From positions 1-64,000 of the forward strand of contig JBGRQE010000006.1 of assembly GCA_041725955.1 (NCBI GenBank): 64,000 nt of DNA, in the 5' to 3' direction. Of this stretch, positions 1-8,846 are shown piece after piece (the stretch's first letter is position 1; each line of letters begins with the position of its first letter). The stretch is from JBGRPZ01 sp041725955. GTDB taxonomy: Bacteria > Bacteroidota > Bacteroidia > Bacteroidales > JBGRPZ01. The position numbers and the translations under genes were made by a program. The notes beneath the pieces were generated by a model. The model worked only from the letters and a program-made list of their open reading frames with translations, made no database searches and had not been told where the DNA came from.

Positions 1-183
1 GGAGGTCTTTATCGAGAATACTTCAAGGCAAATTTAAAAAAAAATGTATTTAAATCATGGCATTATGAAAAAAAATACCTATTTAAATGTATTGTATTTT
101 TAATAAGCTTTATGTCAGTGTGTTATCTGTTGATGGATACTTGGCGATCTATCAATATATCTATTCCTAAACCATATAATAAA

Positions 184-1281
184 ATGTCCCCCTCGAATCA
201 ATTTCTTACCATAGCATCGCAGATCACTTTAAATAGCGATCAAATTCAATTGCTTTATACCCTAGCCAATCAAGATATGGATTGGGATTTAGTTTTAAAA
301 AAAAGCAATACCCATGCTGTTTCTCAGCTGATTTATTTTAGCTTAAAAAAGCATAATTTGCTATCTATTGTTCCTAAGGAAGTAGAAAGTAAATGGCAGC
401 AAGCCTATTGGAAAACCGCTATGCATAACCAAAGTTTGCAAATGCAATGGCGACAAGTGCAAAAGCATATTCCTTTTGACTGTATTTTATTAAAAGGGAT
501 GGCTCTAAGTAAGCTGTTATACCCTTCTATAGGGATTCGCTCTATGGGCGATATCGATTTATTGGTTCCTAAAGAAAAGGTGGCTGGCTTATGGAAGAAA
601 TTATTGCCAGAGTTTGAAAGTACTACCAGTGAAAAATCGGAAGTTTATAGTCGTAATTCTTCGCATCTTCCACCTCTAATAAAAAGAGGACTGACTTTGG
701 AATTGCATTGGAATATTTCTCGTGGCAATCAATTCTCCTATCTACTGCCAGCCTTATGGAGAGAGGCTTTGGTTTTGGAAAACAATATATATGCACTGTC
801 ATATGATTTTATGCTTTTGCATTTATGTATTCATTTTGCTAAGCATTATCAAAAGCAAGTAGGTTTGCGTATGCTTTGTGATATTAATGAATGGGTTTTG
901 AAATATAAAAAACAGATTCAGTGGAATCAAATACAGGCATATTGTGAAAATGATAAGGATTTAAAATCTGCCTTGCAGCTTACGCTTTCTTTTACCCATT
1001 CTTTATTGCAAACTCCTATACCCAGCTATTTTATAAAAGAAGGAGATTTTTCTATGGAACAATTGGAACAGGGTGCAGGCTTATCTCCCCTGCAAAGCAA
1101 TTGGCAAAATATAAAGCAACTGGATTCTATGGCCGATAAAGTGGAATATATTTACCGCTTTTTCTATCCTGATAAAAAGCATATTCTATGGCGCTATGGT
1201 GCAGATAAAAATAAGCCAATATGGCGTTTGCGGTTTCAATATTGGAAAGAAATGTTGGGTCGTTTGCATAATGCGAAATAA
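184..1281 (+). CDS. Nucleotidyltransferase family protein (NTP_transf_5-like)
   Basis: The protein resembles the uncharacterised nucleotidyltransferase family PF14907. A central stretch reads LLKGMALSKLLYPSIGIRSM followed by GDIDLLV, the typical nucleotidyltransferase-fold G-(S/M)...DxD pattern near residues 102-127. An alpha-helical C-terminal half follows. These proteins often sit in polysaccharide or peptide-modification clusters; the substrate is unknown. I chose the ATG before SPSNQFLTIAS because homologues begin with a similar helical segment (DWDLVLKKSNTH). That gives 365 aa. The frame is open upstream without a stop to the window edge and includes a hydrophobic stretch (LFKCIVFLISFMSVCYLLM), so the gene could be longer or fused to an upstream domain. 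Family fairly sure; start uncertain. Confidence 0.7.
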   Translation: MSPSNQFLTIASQITLNSDQIQLLYTLANQDMDWDLVLKKSNTHAVSQLIYFSLKKHNLLSIVPKEVESKWQQAYWKTAMHNQSLQMQWRQVQKHIPFDCILLKGMALSKLLYPSIGIRSMGDIDLLVPKEKVAGLWKKLLPEFESTTSEKSEVYSRNSSHLPPLIKRGLTLELHWNISRGNQFSYLLPALWREALVLENNIYALSYDFMLLHLCIHFAKHYQKQVGLRMLCDINEWVLKYKKQIQWNQIQAYCENDKDLKSALQLTLSFTHSLLQTPIPSYFIKEGDFSMEQLEQGAGLSPLQSNWQNIKQLDSMADKVEYIYRFFYPDKKHILWRYGADKNKPIWRLRFQYWKEMLGRLHNAK

Positions 1282-1368
1282 ATAAAAGATTTTCACTATT
1301 TTGCGGCTCAAATTGCTATTGGCAAATAAATAACTAACAGACAAATATTGTTGGGTTGGTTCTTAAGC

Positions 1369-1409
1369 AAAAGGGACTACAGTACTATGTATTGTATGCC
1401 CTTTTTTTT
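1369..1409 (+). terminator. Possible terminator after the nucleotidyltransferase gene
   Basis: A short AAAAGGG / CCCTTTT stem around a long, AT-rich loop is followed by a run of T. The loop of about 23 bases makes it a weak candidate. Confidence 0.4.
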
Positions 1410-1553
1410 ATGCCTTTTACTTTCTTTTTAATTTGGAAAAAAGGCTTTCTTTTTGTACTTTTATGCTCGAAACATGGATATATCTTTCCTTTAGGTCTTT
1501 TCTATACACCTTTTATCTATCCTTAATTCGTTTCATTCAATCTACCCTTCTTT

Positions 1554-1934
1554 ATGAAAATCATAACTCCCAAAATGCCTATGCGATTCGGCAAAAAAAG
1601 GCGTGTAAAAAATTGTATAAAAATTAGAGTGTCTTATTATCAAAATGACCCTTATTCGGAGAAAATTATTATTTATAATAATTCCTTTGCTTCCATTAAA
1701 TTTTCTGCCTTTTATTTACTTACTACTCAGGATATAAAGATTCCTGTTGATATTCAGGAAATAGAAGCTCAGAGTTATTTGATTATTCCATTGGATGGGC
1801 TTTTATGGCCCAGTAAATACAGCCCCGAAGAAATTGAGAAATTAGAGAGTAGCTTTTGCAATAGCTATTTTAAAATCGGAAAAAGAAACTTTTCTTGCTG
1901 CATTACAAAGAGATGCTGCAAGCCTGAGGGTTGA
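1554..1934 (+). CDS. Hypothetical protein, possible gene remnant
   Basis: This small 126-aa frame lies in an otherwise gene-free 740-bp gap. It contains SEKIIIYNNSFASIKFSAFYLL followed by a YLIIPLDG segment, faintly like the beta-sandwich core of lamin-tail domains (IvIyN...yvLtd...yviip). There is no signal peptide. The N-terminus is rich in Lys and Arg and the C-terminus ends in a Cys cluster. An overlapping shorter frame starts upstream in another phase. It could be a decayed fragment of a secreted protein or chance. I do not recognise it. Confidence 0.3.
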   Translation: MKIITPKMPMRFGKKRRVKNCIKIRVSYYQNDPYSEKIIIYNNSFASIKFSAFYLLTTQDIKIPVDIQEIEAQSYLIIPLDGLLWPSKYSPEEIEKLESSFCNSYFKIGKRNFSCCITKRCCKPEG

Positions 1935-1953
1935 AATTAGGTTTTTTTATATA

Positions 1954-2000
1954 ACAGAACTTCACGATTAAAGGTTTCCCTTTAATTTGTGAAGTTCTGT
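1954..2000. terminator. Hairpin between convergent genes
   Basis: A perfect 12-bp stem, ACAGAACTTCAC / GTGAAGTTCTGT, continues inward through ATTAAAGG / CCTTTAAT. It lies just past the stop of the M64 peptidase gene on the minus strand. The U-tract is poor on both sides, so it may act as a bidirectional terminator or an mRNA 3' stabiliser. Confidence 0.55.
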
Positions 2001-2022
2001 TTATCTGTCTTAGATATATATA

Positions 2023-3306
2023 CTATTCACTATAAAAAGCAATCATCTTCTCGATAGCCTCCTGGCAGGCAGCACAGAAAGTATGTCCTTGAAACGATTT
2101 CATTAGGCAGTCGTAGGCAGGGCGATACATACCTTTGCTTATATATCCACCCCCTTCAAATACGCCGAGTCTATTTAAATATTTCTTCTTTGCTGGTGTG
2201 GGGATTGGTGTAGACTTTTTAAGTAGATGTTTCCATTTGCTGTCAAAGTCGATAAGGGTAGTAAGATTAGGTTCCCAGGGTTCAATGCTTAAATCGTAGA
2301 AATCGTTATAAGATGTAGAAGACGAATAGTATTCATCGCCCAGTCCGGCAAAACCATGACCAAATTCATGGATAAATACTTCCGGGGCTTTTATATTTCC
2401 ATTAATGCTAAGGCTATAGAAGTTATAGATTCCGCCGCCACCATATTTATCGGTATTTACCAATATATAGATTTGGTCGTAAGGGGCATTCTTTGCAATA
2501 TTACGCACCTTTTGAAAATCTTCAACCATGCAGTAGCGTTCAGAATCGAAGGTATAGAAGTTGGATTGCAGAATTGTATTTTTATATATTCTTTCCTTTG
2601 GAATTGCTGATCCGCTTTCGGCAGAAGGAGCCCAAACGCCACGAATATTTATATTCTGCTTATGCTTATCATAAGGAGCAAAAGAGAAGAGCTTATCCGA
2701 GAAGTTTTTGCAGTCTTCAGTAAAGCGGCCTAGTTCTTCCTGAGTATATCCTTCGGGAATAATAACTATATCCAGCTTTTTACTTGGCTCACCACTAATA
2801 TGCACATCAAATGCAGGGTATTGATCTTGGGTGTTGGGTTTTATAAAGTAGGAATTGACATCTATATCAAATTCACTTTTCTTTATCCATTTGCCACTAT
2901 GGAAATCGCGTGTATAGAATATAATATATACATCCTTTTTTGGGTAAGGCATTATAATACTTTCATTAAAAGCTTTGCGAATTTTTTTGGCTTCGGCAGT
3001 AGTTTGCCATTCGCCAAAGAGGCTGCAAAAGCCACGGGAATAGATTTCGGTATTACTGGCTTTATCAAATACTTTAAAGAAGTATTTCCCATACTCAAAA
3101 GTATCGATTAGGTTTTTTTTGCTTCCTGCCCAATAAGGTTCTTCCCAATATTTCTCTACAGAGTATGCTTCTTCTTGATTATTACCCGAGTGGGTATAGT
3201 CTATCCGCAGGCATTTATTGTAAAAGTATTCAGAGAAATTAACTTGTGCTTGTAGCAATGATGTAGTTAAACATATTGCTATAGCTAAAAGGTATCTTTT
3301 TTTCAT
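2023..3306 (-). CDS. M64 family metallopeptidase (IgA peptidase M64-like), secreted
   Basis: A signal peptide (MKKRYLLAIA...LLQAQ) is followed by an N-terminal beta domain of about 150 aa (M64_N-like). The zinc peptidase core carries HEFGHGFAGLGDEY at residues 313-326. HExxH plus the downstream GLxDE is the signature of family M64, which includes Clostridium ramosum IgA protease. The segment PSKKLDIVIIPEGYTQEEL before it is also typical. Length (427 aa) matches Bacteroidota homologues, which mostly act in the periplasm or at the surface on unknown substrates; IgA cleavage should not be assumed. The gene is monocistronic and convergent with the short frame upstream. There is no T9SS tail. Confidence 0.9.
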   Translation of the reverse strand: MKKRYLLAIAICLTTSLLQAQVNFSEYFYNKCLRIDYTHSGNNQEEAYSVEKYWEEPYWAGSKKNLIDTFEYGKYFFKVFDKASNTEIYSRGFCSLFGEWQTTAEAKKIRKAFNESIIMPYPKKDVYIIFYTRDFHSGKWIKKSEFDIDVNSYFIKPNTQDQYPAFDVHISGEPSKKLDIVIIPEGYTQEELGRFTEDCKNFSDKLFSFAPYDKHKQNINIRGVWAPSAESGSAIPKERIYKNTILQSNFYTFDSERYCMVEDFQKVRNIAKNAPYDQIYILVNTDKYGGGGIYNFYSLSINGNIKAPEVFIHEFGHGFAGLGDEYYSSSTSYNDFYDLSIEPWEPNLTTLIDFDSKWKHLLKKSTPIPTPAKKKYLNRLGVFEGGGYISKGMYRPAYDCLMKSFQGHTFCAACQEAIEKMIAFYSE

Positions 3307-3468
3307 TGAATTATTATTTTGTATATTCTATTACGCACCACGCATTGCGCATTTCAAATATTTTTGGCCGTGAAGTTAGGAAAATTGATAATAAAGTTGC
3401 AATCTTGTCAGTTATTGAAAAGCTAAAGTGTAGGTGAAAATAGCCACAAAGAATTTTTTGTATATACA

Positions 3469-4899
3469 ATGAGAAAATTTCAAAACAAAGGAAGCCGATT
3501 TTCTGATGAGAAAAGGGGTGACAGAAAGAGTTATTCCAGATCAGGTGATCGTAACGATCGCGGCAACAGAGAATCAGGTAGAGATCGCTTCAGCCGGGAG
3601 GGCCAGAGCGACCGTCAAAATAGATATTCAGGAGAAAGAAAAACTGAAGGGAGTTCAGCTAAGCGTTTTGAAGGAAGAGGAGAGAATAGTGGTTTCCGTT
3701 CCGATAGAAATTCAGATCGTCCGGTTCGTAGATTTTCTTCGGATAGAGATTCATCTTCTGGCGAAAGAAGAAGCTATGGTTCCGATCGTTCAGGTCGTCC
3801 ATCCGGCGAAAGAAGAAGCTATGGTTCCGATCGTTCAGGTCGTCCATCTGGCGAAAGAAGAAGCTATGGTTCCGATCGTTCAGGTCGTCCATCCGGCGAA
3901 AGAAGAAGCTATGGTTCCGATCGTTCAGGTCGTCCATCTGGCGAAAGAAGAAGTTATGGTTCCGATCGTTCTGATCGTCCATCCGGCGAAAGAAGAAGCT
4001 ATGGTTCCGATCGTTCCAGTCGTCCATCCGGCGAAAGAAGAAGTTATGGTTCCGATCGTTCAGGCGGTCGTTCATTTAGAGGACGTAATGAACGTTCTTT
4101 TGGAGAAAGAAGCTTTTCCAGACGTTCAGGACAATTTTCTGATAGCAGAAAGAGTGATTTTAAAGCCGAAAAGATTGGTCGTGAAGGCATGCGCCTAAAT
4201 AAGTATTTGGCAAATGCAGGAGTTTGTAGTCGTCGTGAAGCTGATGAGCTTATTCAGGCAGGTACTGTTAAAGTAAATGGCGAAACTGTTACTACTCTAG
4301 GTACTCGTGTTATGGAGGGGGATAAGGTGAATTATGGAGGACAAACTTTAAATCCGGAAGCTCCTCAATATTTACTGCTAAATAAACCTAAAGGTTTTAT
4401 TACTACTGTAGATGATCCTTTTGAGAGAAGAACCGTAATGAGCCTTGTAGAGAATGCTTGTAAAGAGCGTATCTATCCTGTAGGTCGTTTAGATCGTCAC
4501 ACTACTGGTTTACTTTTATTTACCAATGACGGTGATTTGGCAAAGAAGCTAACTCATCCATCAAATAATGTAAGTAAGATATATCATGTGGTATTGAATA
4601 AGCCTGTACTCCGCAGAGATATGGAATCTATTGTAAATGGAGTTACACTTGACGATGGATTTATTTGTGTGGATAAAGCATCTTATGTTACTGATGTAGA
4701 TTCGAAGAAAGAGATTGGTGTTGAGTTACACTCTGGCAGAAACCGTATTGTTCGTCGTATTTTTGAACATTTGGGATATAAGGTAGAGAAATTGGATCGT
4801 GTTTGCTTTGCGGGATTAACCAAAAAGGATATTCCACGAGGAAAATTCCGTTTCCTAAAGCCTAAGGAAGTTACTTTCTTAAAACATATGAAAAACTAA
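3469..4899 (+). CDS. rluB: 23S rRNA pseudouridine synthase (RsuA/RluB family) with repetitive Arg/Ser/Gly-rich N-terminal extension
   Basis: Residues 241-300 form an S4 RNA-binding domain (MRLNKYLANAGVCSRREADE). The catalytic domain follows, with GRLDRHTTGLLLFTNDGDL; Asp342 is the expected nucleophile. The tail (SGRNRIVRRIFEHLGYKVEKL) is typical of RsuA/RluB/RluE. The first 240 residues are low complexity and highly basic. They include seven near-identical 15-residue units (SGERRSYGSDRSGRP). Basic disordered extensions on this enzyme are common in Bacteroidota and presumably add RNA affinity, but that is inference. RluB (U2605 of 23S rRNA) is the best match by domain order; RluE/RsuA specificity cannot be excluded. 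Confidence 0.88.
   Translation: MRKFQNKGSRFSDEKRGDRKSYSRSGDRNDRGNRESGRDRFSREGQSDRQNRYSGERKTEGSSAKRFEGRGENSGFRSDRNSDRPVRRFSSDRDSSSGERRSYGSDRSGRPSGERRSYGSDRSGRPSGERRSYGSDRSGRPSGERRSYGSDRSGRPSGERRSYGSDRSDRPSGERRSYGSDRSSRPSGERRSYGSDRSGGRSFRGRNERSFGERSFSRRSGQFSDSRKSDFKAEKIGREGMRLNKYLANAGVCSRREADELIQAGTVKVNGETVTTLGTRVMEGDKVNYGGQTLNPEAPQYLLLNKPKGFITTVDDPFERRTVMSLVENACKERIYPVGRLDRHTTGLLLFTNDGDLAKKLTHPSNNVSKIYHVVLNKPVLRRDMESIVNGVTLDDGFICVDKASYVTDVDSKKEIGVELHSGRNRIVRRIFEHLGYKVEKLDRVCFAGLTKKDIPRGKFRFLKPKEVTFLKHMKN
3760..4068 (+). repeat. Seven in-frame 45-bp tandem repeats inside the pseudouridine synthase gene
   Basis: The 45-bp unit starts GGCGAAAGAAGAAGC and recurs with an exact 45-base period at 3760, 3805, 3850, 3895, 3940, 3985 and 4030. 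It encodes the 15-residue unit GERRSYGSDRSGRPS. Copies differ by only a few, partly silent, substitutions. The last copy is incomplete. Copy number is likely to vary between strains by recombination or slippage. Confidence 0.95.
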
Positions 4900-4926
4900 G
4901 ATACTTATAGAAGTATTACTATATGT

Positions 4927-4984
4927 GGGTTTTCTTGAATTGTAGATCTTTATAAAGGTTTTGCATTCAGGAAAACCCTTTTTT
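4927..4984 (+). terminator. Terminator after the pseudouridine synthase gene
   Basis: The arms GGGTTTTCTTGAAT and ATTCAGGAAAACCC pair with one mismatch and are followed directly by TTTTTT. Confidence 0.8.
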
Positions 4985-5114
4985 GTTCTTTGTTCTTTTT
5001 ATAAAATGTCTTATTTTCAGGATCGGAAATTTGAGTTTTGTGTTTTGAGCTTCAAAATACAAATTGCCTAAATCTGAATCTCCAAAATAAAAACCTAAAG
5101 AACAAAACAAGATT

Positions 5115-6617
5115 ATGAAAAAATTTACCTCTCTAGCCCTTACTATGGGCTTAATTTTCTTTTTATGTAATTTTTCTTACGGACAAAAGAAGGAACGCAA
5201 TTTAGTGGTATTGGAAATTGGTACTGCTACATGGTGTGGATATTGTCCGGGAGCAGCAATGGGTGCGGATGACCTTGTAGAAAAGAATAAGCCTGTTGCT
5301 ATAATTGAAAATCATACAGGTGATGATTTTGATAATTCATATTCAAAAGCCAGGCATGCTTTTTATGGTGGCGGTGGTATCCCTAAAGCTGTGTTTGATG
5401 GAAAACTTGAAATAGTAGGCGGTAGCGCGAGTCAGAGTTTGTATAGTAATTATCTTCAGAAGGTAAATACCAGAATGAATAAGCTTACTTCTTTTTCTCT
5501 GGAAATTAGTGGCGAGAAGATTTCTGATAATTCTTATAAGGTTGTGTTGAAATCGGAAAAATGGGATGAGTATGATTCGGATATACGTATATTATTGGCA
5601 GTAACTGAGTCGCATATACAGAAATCATGGAATGGAATGACAGAATTAAACTTTGTAAACCGAAAAATGTATCCCAATGCAAATGGCGAGAAAGTGAATT
5701 TTTCCAGCACTACAGAAGAAGTTGAATTTATTGTAGATATTGATCCTTCCTGGAATATTGAGCATTTAGAATTAGTAGGTATTATTCAGGATTTCAGTAG
5801 CAAGGAGATTATGAATGGTGCTAAGGCAAAGTTTAATGAGTTGACGCCTTCAGGACCAAAAGTGGTTGCTAATTTTAGTGCCAGTGGACAGGTTTTATGT
5901 AAGCCTGGAGCCGTATACTTTGAGAATGAAACCAAAGGCGATTTCTTAAATATTAAGTGGGAATTTGAAGGTGGTGAGCCTGCAACTTCTATAGAAGATC
6001 ATCCAGAGGTTACTTACAAAGAGCCAGGTAAATATAAAGTAAAGCTTACTGTATATAATGGAGATGAGTATTTTATTGCTGAAAAGAAAGAGTATATAAA
6101 ATTATCGGAGAAAATAGTAATGGAATTTACTGATGGTGAATTTAGTCTTAAAGATGATGCTATGGAGCTGACTTTAGGAAAACCATTGGGAGGAGAATAT
6201 TCCGGACCTGGTATGTTGGAAGATAAAAAGACTTTTGATCCTATTAAAGCCGGTGTAGGCCGACATGAATTGCTTTATACTTATATTAATGATGTTGGGT
6301 GTAAAGGTGTGAAAAAGGGATTTGTTACAGTTGCAGAAGCAACAGGATTGGCAGAACTTGAAAATGGTGTTCTATTGAGTATTTCTCCAAATCCGGCAAA
6401 AGATAATTTCCTTGTGAAAATACAGGCGGAAGAGGCTTTTGACGCTAAAATGATTATTAGCGATTTAGTAGGACGAGAGGTTTATACAAAAGACCTAAAT
6501 ATATCGGATTATGATAAACCAATAAATGTTTCTACAGAGGGCTTTAAGCATGGAGTGTATCTACTGCAGATTATTGGTAAGGAAACTCGTATTGAGCGTA
6601 AAGTAGTCGTTATGTAA
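5115..6617 (+). CDS. Secreted Omp28-like thioredoxin-fold protein with PKD domain and T9SS sorting tail
   Basis: A signal peptide (MKKFTSLALT...SYGQ) leads into a thioredoxin-fold domain with TATWCGYCPGAA (Cys41, Cys44), as in Omp28/outer-membrane redox proteins. Around residues 252-325 there is a PKD-type beta-sandwich (VVANFSASGQVL...VTYKEPGKYKVKLTVYNG). The last 85 residues are a Por-type sorting domain (LSISPNPAKDNF...GVYLLQIIGKETRIERKVVV), which marks export by the type IX system and surface attachment. The CxxC suggests disulfide exchange or a structural disulfide. The gene is monocistronic and is preceded by about 200 bases of AT-rich leader. Confidence 0.87.
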   Translation: MKKFTSLALTMGLIFFLCNFSYGQKKERNLVVLEIGTATWCGYCPGAAMGADDLVEKNKPVAIIENHTGDDFDNSYSKARHAFYGGGGIPKAVFDGKLEIVGGSASQSLYSNYLQKVNTRMNKLTSFSLEISGEKISDNSYKVVLKSEKWDEYDSDIRILLAVTESHIQKSWNGMTELNFVNRKMYPNANGEKVNFSSTTEEVEFIVDIDPSWNIEHLELVGIIQDFSSKEIMNGAKAKFNELTPSGPKVVANFSASGQVLCKPGAVYFENETKGDFLNIKWEFEGGEPATSIEDHPEVTYKEPGKYKVKLTVYNGDEYFIAEKKEYIKLSEKIVMEFTDGEFSLKDDAMELTLGKPLGGEYSGPGMLEDKKTFDPIKAGVGRHELLYTYINDVGCKGVKKGFVTVAEATGLAELENGVLLSISPNPAKDNFLVKIQAEEAFDAKMIISDLVGREVYTKDLNISDYDKPINVSTEGFKHGVYLLQIIGKETRIERKVVVM

Positions 6618-6635
6618 TAAATAAAATAACTTACA

Positions 6636-6660
6636 AAAAGGGGTGGTTAGCAACCACCCC
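6636..6660 (-). terminator. Terminator of nagB
   Basis: A perfect 9-bp stem GGGGTGGTT / AACCACCCC has a 3-base loop. Read on the minus strand it is followed by TTTTT, so it serves nagB. On the plus strand it is followed by A-rich sequence, although it may still stop the convergent transcript. Confidence 0.75.
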
Positions 6661-6751
6661 AAAAGAAAAAACTATCTTTAAGCAATCTCAATTGCCCGAC
6701 AGTTATTCGAAGAACCCAAAATAAGACTACGCAAAGTAACTACTTTTTAGC

Positions 6752-8677
6752 TTATACTCCTAGATATTTTACAAAGACTTCCATAGCTTCGTATTCAGCC
6801 ATACCTAATTCATCGTATACTTTTGCAGTTTCTCGATTTCGGGCTTCAGCTCTCTGCCAAAACTCTCTTTCATCGACACCAGGAAATAGGGGTCGGTCTT
6901 TTTGCGATTGATGTTTGAATATCGCATTTCTCTTTTTTGATAGTTCTAATGGGCTGATAGGTACTGCCATATCTACTTCGTCGATATCCCACTCTTGCCA
7001 GGCACCTCTATACATCCATATATTACAATCTTTAAACCAGTCTTGATCTTTTACGTCCTTTACTGCAGCGATTACTGCATTAAGGCATACTCTGTGTGTT
7101 CCGTGCGGGTCGCTGAGGTCACCAGCAGTGTATATCTGATGAGGTTTTATATCTTCAAGTAGCTTACGAATGATAGTAATGTCCTCTTGCGATAATGGTT
7201 TTTTTCTTACCGTTCCTGTTTCATAAAAAGGTAGATGCAGGAAGTGTATTTGCTTATCAGGAATTCCTACATATCGGCATGCAGCACGGGCTTCTCCTCG
7301 TCTGATTGCAGCTTTAAGTTCTTGTATTTCTTCAGTGTCGAGTTGTGTAGGAGCTTTGTTTTGTATAAAGTTGAATATATCGTGATGAAGCTTTTCGCTT
7401 TTCTCGGAGGTAGTAGCCGTTATATGGTTGTATTCATCCACAAAATCGAGAAAACGCAGAACATCATCATCAAATACAGCAATACTTCCAGAGGTTTGGT
7501 AGGCAACATGTACTTCATGGCCTTGCTCGGCTAGGCGCAGAAAAGTACCACCCATACTTATCACATCATCGTCGGGATGGGGGCTAAAGATTACTACTCT
7601 TTTTGGATAAGGAAGTGCGCGTTCGGGACGGTTGGTATCGTCGGCATTGGGTTTTCCACCTGGCCAACCCGTAATGGTATGTTGCAGATCGTTAAATACT
7701 TTTATATTGATCTTATTGCTATGACCTTTGATAGTAAGCAGATCACTCATTCCATTATCATTATAATCGCGATCGGTAAGTTTAAGTATAGGTTTTTTAA
7801 GCTTTCGGCATAGCCAAACAACAGCTTTTCGGATTGTACGATCTGTCCATTCACAGTTTCCTACAAGCCAGGGAGTTTTAAAGCGGGTTAATGAAGCTGC
7901 AGCAGCCTGGTCGATTACCAATTGAACATCCTTATGTTTTTGAAGGAATGTTGTTGGAACAGATTCAGAAATTTCACCTTCAACTGCACGTGCAATAATA
8001 GAGGCTTTATTTTCTCCCCAAGCAACAAGGAATATCTTTCTTGCTTTCAGAATACTTCCAACTCCCATGGTGATTGCATTACGAGGAACATTTTCTTCAC
8101 CAAAGAAATCGCTGGCGGCATCAGTACGGGTAATATGATCAAGGGTGATTAGTCGGGTGCGGGAGTCGATAGATGAACCTGGTTCGTTAAACCCGATATG
8201 ACCTGTACGTCCGATTCCCAGAATTTGCAGATCTAGTCCTCCGGCATCGGCAATTGCTTTCTCGTAATCGATACAAAAGTTTTTCACCTCCTCGATTTTA
8301 AGGGTTCCGTCGGGGATATGGATTTGCTCTTTGGGTATGTCGAGATGATTGAAGAGATGTTCCTTCATAAAACGATGATAACTTTGAAGAGCATTTCTTT
8401 CCATAGGGAAGTACTCATCAAGGTTAAAAGTTATTACATTTCTGAAGCTTAGCCCCTCTTCAAGATGTATTCGTATAAGTTCTTCATATATTTTTACAGG
8501 AGAACTTCCTGTGGCCAGCCCAAGAACGCATTTCTGATTTTGTTTTTGTCTGAGGCGAACAAGTGCTGCAATTTCGTTGGCAATATCAATCGACGCAAGT
8601 TTGCTGTCGGAATATACAGCAACGGGCATGCGTTCGAATCGGGTCAGATCTGCATTATAATTATTGAGATTACTCAT
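6752..8677 (-). CDS. nagB: Glucosamine-6-phosphate deaminase fused to a PIG-L/LmbE deacetylase-like domain
   Basis: Residues 1-270 are a NagB domain (glucosamine-6-phosphate to fructose-6-phosphate plus ammonia): LGLATGSSPVKIYEELIR, NLDEYF with Asp87 in the proton-transfer position, and GIGRTGHIGFNEPGS with His160. Residues 357-641 are a LmbE/PIG-L domain: SPHPDDDVISMGG (His367, Asp369, Asp370 as zinc/catalytic residues) and DPHGTHR downstream. PIG-L enzymes remove N-acetyl groups from GlcNAc-type substrates. The fusion could couple deacetylation to deamination, which is inference. Long NagB proteins of about 640-660 aa are common in Bacteroidota. Both halves look catalytically complete. No nagA or transporter lies beside it. 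Confidence 0.92.
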   Translation of the reverse strand: MSNLNNYNADLTRFERMPVAVYSDSKLASIDIANEIAALVRLRQKQNQKCVLGLATGSSPVKIYEELIRIHLEEGLSFRNVITFNLDEYFPMERNALQSYHRFMKEHLFNHLDIPKEQIHIPDGTLKIEEVKNFCIDYEKAIADAGGLDLQILGIGRTGHIGFNEPGSSIDSRTRLITLDHITRTDAASDFFGEENVPRNAITMGVGSILKARKIFLVAWGENKASIIARAVEGEISESVPTTFLQKHKDVQLVIDQAAAASLTRFKTPWLVGNCEWTDRTIRKAVVWLCRKLKKPILKLTDRDYNDNGMSDLLTIKGHSNKINIKVFNDLQHTITGWPGGKPNADDTNRPERALPYPKRVVIFSPHPDDDVISMGGTFLRLAEQGHEVHVAYQTSGSIAVFDDDVLRFLDFVDEYNHITATTSEKSEKLHHDIFNFIQNKAPTQLDTEEIQELKAAIRRGEARAACRYVGIPDKQIHFLHLPFYETGTVRKKPLSQEDITIIRKLLEDIKPHQIYTAGDLSDPHGTHRVCLNAVIAAVKDVKDQDWFKDCNIWMYRGAWQEWDIDEVDMAVPISPLELSKKRNAIFKHQSQKDRPLFPGVDEREFWQRAEARNRETAKVYDELGMAEYEAMEVFVKYLGV

Positions 8678-8846
8678 GGTAAATCTTGATTTAGATTATT
8701 TTAGAAAATGAACATTAGTAGAATCGAGAAGAAAGGGTTTATGGTTTTACAGAGCTTTTCTGGAAAGAAAGCATCCTCAAGATTAACTTTTTTTATCTCT
8801 TAAATATTTTGCCAGATAGATTTTGGTTCAAGCAAAGAAAATAGAA

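Noticed and set aside
3506..4198. Long alternative frames on both strands across the pseudouridine synthase gene (230 and 138 codons)
   Set aside because: They are by-products of the 45-bp repeat, which leaves all frames open; their products are simple repeats without any domain.
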